This document shows positions 1 through 6,412 of a DNA stretch of 7,853 nt, one piece after another. The position numbers and the translations under genes are program-made. Location: contig JAPLGY010000099.1 in assembly GCA_026389955.1 (NCBI GenBank), positions 1 to 7,853 on the forward strand, read 5' to 3'. The notes under the pieces were generated by a model. The model did no database searches and was not told the DNA's origin. It was given only the letters and a program-made list of their open reading frames with translations. Source of the DNA: Caldilinea sp. GTDB lineage: Bacteria; Chloroflexota; Anaerolineae; Caldilineales; Caldilineaceae. The stretch's first letter is position 1. Each line of letters opens with the position of its first letter.

Positions 1-33
1 ATCTGCAATTTTGAAAGAAAGATCGGTGTTCAT
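1..33 (-). CDS. 5' end of a divergent gene, partial, product unknown
   Basis: On the minus strand an ATG at 33-31 opens a frame reading MNTDLSFKIAD up to the window edge with no stop. It is preceded by GAGGAG (complement of 41-46) at a spacing of 7 nt, which is a good Shine-Dalgarno arrangement. Only 11 codons are visible, so neither family nor function can be given. The gene would be divergently transcribed from the S8 peptidase, with about 237 nt between the two start codons. The call rests only on the ribosome binding site and open frame, so it could be chance. Confidence 0.5.
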   Translation of the reverse strand, partial: MNTDLSFKIAD

Positions 34-270
34 GTGAGATCTCCTCTGTGTGACAAGAGCCGTCCAATGCAAGTGTTGTCTTTGCCGGTGATCGAGGGAA
101 AGCATGAGGCAGGCTTGACTGTACTCTCTTTCCGTACGATGATCCACTCTACGTGTGCAGTCGAGTAGGGATGTCACCATATCATATCATCTGCAGTGCA
201 AACAACCATGACGGTTTCTGTCCTGTGTTGGGGTGGGGGCTGTTTGAACGGGGAGTCAAGGAGAAGCTGG
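34..270. promoter_or_regulatory. divergent intergenic region with weak plus-strand promoter candidates
   Basis: This stretch separates the divergent start at 33 from the peptidase start at 271, and no gene is seen in it. On the plus strand TTGACT (115-120, 5/6 to the -35 consensus) lies 17 nt before GATGAT (138-143, 4/6 to the -10 consensus). The 17-nt spacer is itself bounded by GTAC at both ends (121-124 and 134-137). Further down, CATAT repeats (178-190) give two TATCAT boxes (180-185 and 185-190) without a convincing -35. Either could drive the peptidase, leaving a leader of about 75-120 nt. No minus-strand promoter was recognised. These are consensus matches only. Confidence 0.3.
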
Positions 271-2426
271 ATGTCTGAAAAAACGATCATTGCCCATTTC
301 ATGCACGAATACGAGGAGGCTGCTGCTGGCGCAGCGATGACGCAGACAGAGAGGGCACAGGGGTATTATGTTGGTCAGATCGACGAGGCGCTCATTCCCG
401 TCCTGGAGGCGCAGGGCGTGATCGTTCAGGTGCTGGAGGAGGTGCGTTCTTCTCCGGCTGCGATGGTCGAGTCTGTCCCTTCAGGTGCTGCGTTTGAGGT
501 GGCCAAGGGGATTGAGGAGTCGGATTACGTAGCTGCGACCACAGACTTTTACATTGTTGAATTCAGCGGACCGGTGTTAAAGAGCCGTCGGGACGAACTG
601 CAAGCGTTTGGCGTGGCCTTGCTCGAGCAGTTGGCGCCGAGTCGTTACACGGCGCGGCTCAACGTCAGCCAGGTTCGGGCTGTGCAGCAGTTGTCCTATG
701 TGCGCGGCGTGCGTCTTTACAAAGAGACTGTCTCTGGCGCAGCGATGCCCAAGGGGGTGCTGGCGGACGCCCAGCCTGAGCAAGCGGTACCGCAGAGGAT
801 CATCTACGACGTGCGTCTGCATCGTGCGCAGGATCGCGCCTTTGTGCTTGATTGGCTGGAGGCCAATCAGGTGGCTGTGGTCGCTGCAGGCGGGCGCAAG
901 GTGCGCGTTTACCTGTTTGAAGGTTCTCTGCTGCGCAGCGACCTGGCGCGTCTGCCCGAGGTAGCGGTTGTCGAGCGCTATGTTGCACCGGAACTGTGCA
1001 ACGACCTCGCCCGTCAGCTGCTTGGCATTGATTCTGTCTCCTCTGCCACGCCGACGGTGCCCTACACGGGTACGGGTGAGGTGGTTGGTGTGGCGGACAC
1101 TGGCCTTGACGAGATGCACCCGGACTTTCAGGGGCGGGTCGTCGGGGTCAGGGCGCGCGGCCGTCCGGGCGATGCCAGCGATCCCAACGGTCACGGCACC
1201 CACGTTGCCGGTTCTGTAGCTGGTGACGGTGCAGCGTCTGCTGGGGCGATTCGAGGGACAGCGCCGGCGGCGCAGCTCTATTTTCAGTCGATTTTGACCC
1301 ATGATGGAACATTGGGCGGGTTGCCTGCGGATCTGAACGAATTGTTCGAGGAGGCGTACCAGGCTGGTGTGCGCGTCCACAACAACAGCTGGGCCTCACG
1401 CACTGCCTCGCGCTATACCAATCATTCGATTGAGGTCGATGAATTCGTTCAGAGCCACAAAGATAGGCTTGTTGTGATTGCTGCGGGCAATGAAGGGAAG
1501 GCCAGTGCATCGCTTCACAGCCAGCCGGGTTTTGTAGATTGGCTTTCGATCGGGTCGCCTGGCTCGTCGAAGAATGGTCTGACCGTGGGGGCCAGCCGCA
1601 GCAACCGTCAAAGTGGCGGCTATGCCCAGTATACCTGGAAACAATTCAAGCCTGGCCATTTCCCGCAGGCGCCGATTGCGGACGAGAAGGTGTCTGGCGA
1701 CCCGGAAGCGCTTGCTGCGTTCAGCAGCCGTGGACCGTGCGACGATCGCCGCATCAAGCCTGACCTGGTGGCGCCGGGCACCGATATTTTGTCGGCTCGG
1801 TCGTCGACGGCGCCGGACGGAAACTTTTGGGGGCTGTATGCTGCCAACCCACGCTATGCGTTTCTGGGAGGGACCAGCATGGCTGCGCCGCTGGTTTCGG
1901 GCTGTGCTGCGCTGGTGCGTGAATACTACCGTACGCAGCGCGGCCACATGCCAAGCGCTGCGCTGCTCAAGGCCACGCTTCTCAACGGTGCGCGGTCGCT
2001 TACTGCGGCCGACGCATTGGCCGACCACGGGGATCTGCCCAACTATCACCAGGGGTTTGGTTTTTTGTACATGCCCTGGGTGCTTCCCAATCCGGGCGTC
2101 GCTTTTGAGCTTCAATTTTTGGATACATGGCAGACTCCTGTGCAGCAGCTTCCTGACAGCGGCAGCCGCATCCGCATTCAGTTCAGCATCAGCGGTGGTG
2201 TATGGCTGCGCATCTGTCTTCCCGGCAGAAATGGATGGGGAACGGCAACCTGCCTGGCAGCCTGAAGATCCCGGACCCAGAGAACAACGTGGAGGTGGTC
2301 CGGCTGGACAACCCGCTGCCTGGGGAGTATCTGGTCCAGATCACGGCCACCAATCTGTTGGCTGGCCCGCAGGACTATGCGCTGGTCGTGGCCGGCCAGC
2401 TGCAGGGTGGGCTGGCTGTGTTTTGA
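271..2426 (+). pseudogene. S8 subtilisin-like (KP-43-type) serine peptidase, disrupted near the C-terminus
   Basis: This is a subtilase, an endopeptidase using an Asp-His-Ser triad. The ATG at 271 is chosen because AAGGAGA (258-264) precedes it; the GTG at 196 has no such signal. Two propeptide-like alpha/beta segments are recognisable (about residues 85-152 and 175-238), with a further N-terminal segment (4-62). The catalytic domain follows with D276 in VADTG, H308 in NGHGTHVAG, HNNSW at 370-374, oxyanion N407 in AAGNEG and S536 in GGTSMAAP. A KP-43-like beta-sandwich comes last. The in-frame stop is at 2265 (664 aa), but the family C-terminus (ENNVEVVRLDNP, GPQDYALVVAG) continues one frame over to a stop at 2424-2426. 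Adding one A at 2229-2231 restores 718 aa. About 25 residues containing the usual V-W-x-D and N-D-L-D-L motifs are also absent. There is no clear signal peptide. It may be a decaying gene, a still-active enzyme with an altered tail, or partly a sequencing error. Confidence 0.85.
2205..2232 (+). other. frameshift plus apparent in-frame deletion in the S8 peptidase beta-sandwich
   Basis: Upstream of this point the peptidase reads ISGGVWLRICL. Downstream the family sequence resumes as KWMGNGNLPGSLKI in another frame. Adding a single A to the AAA at 2229-2231 joins them as LRICLPGRKWMGNGN. KP-43-type proteins carry, between the LRICL-like strand and the xxGN strand, roughly 25 residues with a W-x-D and an N-D-L-D-L motif; here these are missing. 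So a one-base loss and an in-frame loss of about 75 bases seem to coincide. The family comparison is from memory and was not aligned. Confidence 0.7.
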
Positions 2427-2510
2427 CCCTGATCCACGACCGCATGTGGTCTTTGCAGGCACCCGAGGCTGGAGGGCCTGTGTGGGCACAGAGCACACCC
2501 ACGGCAGAAA

Positions 2511-2561
2511 CGGCCAAAGAAACTCGAATTGGGCAAATGACAAATAGCATTTTTTTGGCCG
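2511..2561. repeat. 12-bp-arm inverted repeat upstream of the operon promoter
   Basis: The left arm CGGCCAAAGAAA (2511-2522) and right arm TTTTTTTGGCCG (2550-2561) are complementary at 11 of 12 positions. The exception would be a G-U pair in RNA. The spacer is 27 nt and the arm centres are about 39 nt apart. The right arm occupies the spacer just upstream of the TATAAT at 2568-2573, a good place for a repressor half-site. The T-run lies inside the right arm rather than after it, and the stem is AT-rich on its loop side, so it does not look like a normal intrinsic terminator for the peptidase gene. An operator or an RNA hairpin are both possible. Confidence 0.6.
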
Positions 2562-2573
2562 ATGGTGTATAAT
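2545..2573 (+). promoter_or_regulatory. putative promoter of the four-gene ATPase/helicase operon
   Basis: A perfect -10 hexamer TATAAT sits at 2568-2573, preceded directly by TG. At 17-nt spacing the -35 position (2545-2550, TAGCAT) matches the consensus poorly, so the promoter may need an activator or be weak. The expected start of transcription near 2580 gives a leader of about 42 nt before the ATG at 2622. The inverted-repeat arm at 2550-2561 overlaps the spacer and suggests regulation. It is the only good promoter candidate seen before the operon. Confidence 0.55.
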
Positions 2574-2621
2574 TCTCTTGTATTTTATGTCTGTTTGCCA
2601 GTGTAAAAATGACGAGCTGCT

Positions 2622-3656
2622 ATGCCAAACGAAACTCTTCTGCTTCAGTTGACTCAACTGACCGACACCTATCTTCTGCGCCAGAAACGTGCTGCTGCGG
2701 TGCTGTCTGCGTTCAAGCTCACCGGCGATGCACTTAGCAAGACAGTGCGCGCGTTGCAGGAGTATGCGGCTGAGGACAGTACGGTTGCGGCAGCCCAGGA
2801 TGCTTTTGCCCGTGTCAAGGTCAAGGAAGAAGGCATCGACCCGTTGGCCCCAGAGCTGCGTCGCGAGGTCAAAAATTTGACCCTGCTCCTCTCTGCACTC
2901 AAAGAGGCCTCCAACGCGCTGCGCGCCGAACCGGTGGACGTGGCCCGGCTGGACAAGGCGTTGGTTTTTCTGCTGATCCGCAAGGAAGCTGCCGTGGCTG
3001 CGTTGATCCCGTCGCTGCAGAGCGAGCTTGACCTGGCACAGCGGGCGCTGGGGGATGAGTTTGGGGTGAAGCTGCGGGCTGCTCTGGAGTCGTTGGGGGT
3101 ACATCTGGGCGGGCGCCCCCCCAAGTTTACGATCGGCCGCTTTGAGTTGGACGCCAATTTTGCCCGCCGTTCCTGTGTGTTGCGCTACGGCAAGGATACG
3201 GTGGCTCCCCATGTGTCCATCACGGTAGAAGCTGCTCTCAAAGCGTACCTGGCTGCTGTCAAAGAGATCGAAAATCGCCCTGTGGGGGGCTCGGCCTGGC
3301 TGGCACAGCTGTACGAAGCGTATCAGATGGTGCAGCGCAAGCGCGCCAGCACGGCCAGCCGCGTCAATGTGGTCGATGTCTATCTGGAACTGGTGATGCT
3401 GCGGCAGGGACGCACGTTTGCGGGCGAGCCGAGCAAGCGCACCTTCACCGAATATAGTCGAGCCCAATTTATCTACGATTTTTACCGGATCACCGGGCAA
3501 CAGCGGCTGGTCCACCAGGGGATGCAGGTCAAAGTGCACAGCGCAACCAAGTCGCAGACCGACAGCCCGGCCAAAAGCATGTGGATTGTCGAGGGGGATT
3601 CCCCTTACGATGGGCGCTACATTGCCGACATCGAATTTGAAAAGGAGCAGCGGTGA
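2622..3656 (+). CDS. uncharacterised helical protein, first gene of the ATPase/helicase operon
   Basis: This protein of 344 aa belongs to no family I recognise. Residues 1 to about 160 are charged, Leu/Ala-rich and almost free of Gly and Pro, so long helices or a coiled coil are likely. A break GGRPPK (163-168) follows, then a short strand-rich stretch (FTIGRFELD, RRSCVLRYG) and a further helical part. The tail carries an aromatic motif, SRAQFIYDFYRI, and ends PYDGRYIADIEF. There is no signal peptide, membrane segment, P-loop or metal cluster, so a cytoplasmic structural or adaptor role is likely. The TerB motifs expected of a Shango first component were not recognised. The start has only a weak upstream signal (GACGAG, 2611-2616). 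The stop overlaps the next start as TGATG, so translation is probably coupled. It has a run of seven C at 3116-3122 with the frame intact. The role is unknown; its place suggests a partner of the ATPases. Confidence 0.9.
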   Translation: MPNETLLLQLTQLTDTYLLRQKRAAAVLSAFKLTGDALSKTVRALQEYAAEDSTVAAAQDAFARVKVKEEGIDPLAPELRREVKNLTLLLSALKEASNALRAEPVDVARLDKALVFLLIRKEAAVAALIPSLQSELDLAQRALGDEFGVKLRAALESLGVHLGGRPPKFTIGRFELDANFARRSCVLRYGKDTVAPHVSITVEAALKAYLAAVKEIENRPVGGSAWLAQLYEAYQMVQRKRASTASRVNVVDVYLELVMLRQGRTFAGEPSKRTFTEYSRAQFIYDFYRITGQQRLVHQGMQVKVHSATKSQTDSPAKSMWIVEGDSPYDGRYIADIEFEKEQR

Positions 3657-4954
3657 TGCTGCCGGAACCACGGCTTGCCCGCCAGATTGTCGAGACGCTC
3701 GGCCAGTCGGGGACTCCTCTCTCCAAAGGGGTCAGTTACTACAACGCAGGCAATGAGTCGCTGCTCAACGCCATCGACACCCACTATCTGGGCTCGTATC
3801 TGGCTGAGGGGGGAGCGGTCTTCAAGTTGGTGGTGGGCGACTACGGTGCAGGCAAGTCGCATTTTCTGTACTGCGTGCGCGACCGTGCCTGGCAGCGCAA
3901 TTTTGCAGTCAGCAAGGTCGACCTGAGCCCCAAGGAGAGCCCGTACGACGACCAGCGACGCGTCTACAGCGCGGTGGCCTCGGCGCTGGTCTGGCACGAG
4001 CTGGGTGGGTTAGGTGAAGATGAACAGGGGTTGGCGCGCTTTGTCGAGGGGACCTTGCGCCGGCTGCTCACCCCGCAAGGAGTGGATCTGGGGGAGCAAG
4101 GGGCGGAGGCGTTGCCCGAAGTGCGTGCGTTGTTGCAGACTGTGGCCAGCACCGCCATCGACAGCCTCAGCTACCACAAGGCCATTCAAGGGTATCTCAC
4201 AGCGCTGTTGCGCGACCAGACAAGACGGCTGGAGTCGTTGGAGCGCTGGCTGCACGGCGAGGAGGTCAGCCCGGAGGACATGCGCGACCTGCGCACGATC
4301 GGGGTGACGGAGAAGATCAACAAAAACAACGCGTTCAAGATGCTCCGTTCGCTCTGTCAGACAGTGCGTGCGCTGGGCTACAGTGGGCTGGCGCTTCTTT
4401 TTGATGAAGGGGACCGCATGTTGAGCATCGGCGGCAAGGCTGAAAAGACGGCGACCGACAACCTGCGCGAGGTGATCGACCGCTGTCGTGAAGACCTGCC
4501 CGGCGCGCTGTTCATGTATGCGGTGCCGCCCGATTTTCTTAACACAGTGGTGCCCAAATATCCAGCGCTGCAGCAACGTGTGCAGGCAGCCAACTTTTTT
4601 TCGCGCAGCAACCCATTCAGCCCCCAGATCGACCTGGAGCATCTCGACCTGCCTGACGAAGAGCTGCTCGAACAGATCGGCTACCGGCTGCTGCCGATTT
4701 TTGAGCTGGCTTACGGGCTCAAGCTGAACCAGGAGATGCAGGCGGGCAACATCCACGCGCTCTCTGCAGCGGCCCGCAGCGCCTACCTGGCGATCAGCCA
4801 CCGTCGTCTTTTTGTCAAGACGGTGGTGACCGAGTGGTATCGGCAAAAAGAGGAAGGTGAGGTTGCGCTGACGCCCGAGGTTGCGGCTGCGCTGATCAAG
4901 GGGCAGAGCGATGCACTCACTCTGCTGGCCGATGCACAACAGAGCCCTTATTGA
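3656..4954 (+). CDS. DUF2791/BREX-type P-loop ATPase (first of two paralogues)
   Basis: This 432-aa cytoplasmic ATPase belongs to the AAA+-like DUF2791 family found as BREX ATP-binding proteins (BrxD-like) and, as I recall, as the ATPase of Shango. The N-terminal part has the family pattern of a Gly-rich turn, G-x-E-x-L-x-x-A-I and L-x-x-G-G. Walker A is GDYGAGKS (61-68, K67) followed by HFL. Walker B is LLFDEGD with D250 and E251. A hydrophobic strand ending YAVPPDF follows, as expected of a sensor-1 strand. Arg-rich segments around ANFFSRSNPFSP may supply an arginine finger. AAGGAG at 3642-3647 lies 8 nt before the ATG at 3656; the GTG at 3653 would add one residue and is less well spaced. 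The start overlaps the previous stop by one base. It probably works with the paralogue immediately downstream and with the helicase. The ATPase call is firm; the defence role is inferred. Confidence 0.93.
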   Translation: MLPEPRLARQIVETLGQSGTPLSKGVSYYNAGNESLLNAIDTHYLGSYLAEGGAVFKLVVGDYGAGKSHFLYCVRDRAWQRNFAVSKVDLSPKESPYDDQRRVYSAVASALVWHELGGLGEDEQGLARFVEGTLRRLLTPQGVDLGEQGAEALPEVRALLQTVASTAIDSLSYHKAIQGYLTALLRDQTRRLESLERWLHGEEVSPEDMRDLRTIGVTEKINKNNAFKMLRSLCQTVRALGYSGLALLFDEGDRMLSIGGKAEKTATDNLREVIDRCREDLPGALFMYAVPPDFLNTVVPKYPALQQRVQAANFFSRSNPFSPQIDLEHLDLPDEELLEQIGYRLLPIFELAYGLKLNQEMQAGNIHALSAAARSAYLAISHRRLFVKTVVTEWYRQKEEGEVALTPEVAAALIKGQSDALTLLADAQQSPY

Positions 4955-4965
4955 CGAGGTAGCCT

Positions 4966-6369
4966 GTGGAGCCACAAACGGTTCATCATCCACATTTTGG
5001 TGCGGGCCAGCTGCTCAAAACCTATATGGGCGGCTACGAATGGGAAGTGCTTTTTGCTGCGGGGCGCCGTTTTCGTTTGCCTGCAAAGGAGTTTTCACCT
5101 GCCTCCTACGCGGCTTTGTCTGTGCGACCACAGCCGCTGGCTGAAACAGCCACCCGGCTTCCCCTGGAAACGGATCAGTTTCGTGCTCGTCAGACGCTGG
5201 AAGCGCTGCGGGTCGGCATTGTGCCGATCCAGGACGCTGAGACGTTGACGATCGGGCTGGAGGCGGAGCGGGTCACCCTGGACCGGGCACTGGACCGCAG
5301 CCACGAACGGGGCGGCGATGTCATTGCCGTGATCGGGGATTACGGCTTTGGCAAGAGCCACTACATCGAGCTGGCTGCGCGGCGTGCGCTGCGCGAAAAT
5401 TTTTTGGTCGCAGGGGCCAGTCTGGATCTGGTGGAGGTGCCTCCCAGCAAAGCACACAAGATCTACGAGGCGCTGGTGGCCGCTCTGCGCTACCCGGACA
5501 GTCCCCGGCAGGGGTTGCTTCCTCTGGTCGAGAGGGCGCTGGCCCAGCCGGGGGCTGTGGCCGAGTTTGTGCGGCTTTGCCCACGCTCGGTGAACGAGTG
5601 CCCGCTGGCTGCTGTCCTGACCGCGTTACAGGAATGCCCCAGCCAGAGCGCGCTGGAGGAGACGGTGGCCTGGTTGAGCGGGCAGACCAAACCGCAGGCC
5701 GACATGAAAAGCTGCCTCAAACGCCCGCCCCGTCTTTACATCAACGGCGAGAATGCCCGACAGTACAGCTATCTGCTCACCGGAATCGGGTTGTTGGCCA
5801 CGCTGGTCGGCTACAGCGGCATCGCCGTGTTGATCGACGAATCAGAACATTACTCGTTGTTGCGCGGCGCACAGCGGGAGCGCGCCGACTCTTTTTTCAA
5901 GGCCATGATAGTCAGCGCGCTGGGTCTGAATAACGGGCGGATCGACGCCCGTCGCGAGATTCCAGAGAACCCGCGCGCCGACTATCCGGTCTGCTATAGC
6001 TCGGAGCCTCATCTTTTCTTTCTGTTCGCGCTGACCGAGAGTGCAGATCGCATGCCTGTAGGCACCTGGCTGGCACCGTCCCATCTGGTGCGGCTGGACG
6101 ACCGCTTTATTGAGCGAGACATTCGTGAGTTTTATAACACGTTGCTGCGCTACCACAGCATGGCCTATGCCTACACGGCCGCCCCGGAGCGCTACGCGGA
6201 GGCTGCTGCGGTGGCCCCGGGGCTGCTGGCGCGGGCGCTGGCGCAGCACCGCATCAACCTGCGCGAGCTGATCCGCAACGCCGTGACGACGTGTGACCTG
6301 CTCTATCTGTACCCTGACTATACGGCAGAGACGATGGCTCGTGAATTGAAGGCGGGTTTGAAGTTGTAG
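4966..6369 (+). CDS. DUF2791/BrxD-like ATPase with N-terminal Tudor-like module
   Basis: This 467-aa protein is a second DUF2791 ATPase. Residues about 6-45 (HHPHFGAGQLL, then EVLFAAGRRFRLP) resemble the small SH3/Tudor-like fold at the C-terminus of PcrA/UvrD helicases, typified by H-P-x-F-G-x-G. That fold contacts RNA polymerase or nucleic acid there. From D70 the family start DQFRARQTLEALRVG follows. Walker A is GDYGFGKS (124-131, K130) and Walker B is AVLIDESEHY with D291 and E292. A sensor-1-like strand HLFFLFALTES comes later. It aligns by eye with the upstream ATPase around Walker A (GDYGxGKSHxx, NFxV, IYEALVAAL-like), pointing to an old duplication. The start is GTG with GAGG at 4956-4959, 11 nt after the previous stop, so the genes are surely co-transcribed. 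It is likely the closer relative of BrxD, which in type 2 BREX sits directly before the helicase BrxHI, as here. The module fusion is my inference from a short motif. Confidence 0.92.
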   Translation: MEPQTVHHPHFGAGQLLKTYMGGYEWEVLFAAGRRFRLPAKEFSPASYAALSVRPQPLAETATRLPLETDQFRARQTLEALRVGIVPIQDAETLTIGLEAERVTLDRALDRSHERGGDVIAVIGDYGFGKSHYIELAARRALRENFLVAGASLDLVEVPPSKAHKIYEALVAALRYPDSPRQGLLPLVERALAQPGAVAEFVRLCPRSVNECPLAAVLTALQECPSQSALEETVAWLSGQTKPQADMKSCLKRPPRLYINGENARQYSYLLTGIGLLATLVGYSGIAVLIDESEHYSLLRGAQRERADSFFKAMIVSALGLNNGRIDARREIPENPRADYPVCYSSEPHLFFLFALTESADRMPVGTWLAPSHLVRLDDRFIERDIREFYNTLLRYHSMAYAYTAAPERYAEAAAVAPGLLARALAQHRINLRELIRNAVTTCDLLYLYPDYTAETMARELKAGLKL

Positions 6370-6412
6370 CGGTTGAACCGGCGGATGGGTGTTGAACAGC
6401 ACAGAGGGGCCT

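Noticed and set aside
196..270. Upstream GTG start for the peptidase
   Set aside because: The added 25 residues do not form a signal peptide and the GTG has no Shine-Dalgarno sequence. AAGGAGA sits correctly for ATG 271.
2202..2426. A separate small gene starting at ATG 2202
   Set aside because: Its sequence is the normal end of the S8 peptidase beta-sandwich in a shifted frame, and the ATG has no ribosome binding site. It is better explained as the detached peptidase tail.
2480..2503. GTGGG / CCCAC hairpin after the peptidase as a terminator
   Set aside because: The stem is only 5 bp with an 11-nt loop and has no T-tract after it, and an alternative GTGTG/CACAC pairing competes.
2178..3671. 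497-codon minus-strand open frame
   Set aside because: It is antisense to the unknown gene, spans the intergenic promoter region and the damaged end of the peptidase, and its translation shows no recognisable domain. It is a by-product of GC-rich codon use.
4010..4993. 327-codon minus-strand open frame
   Set aside because: It is antisense to the first ATPase, whose plus-strand Walker motifs and ribosome binding site are clear.
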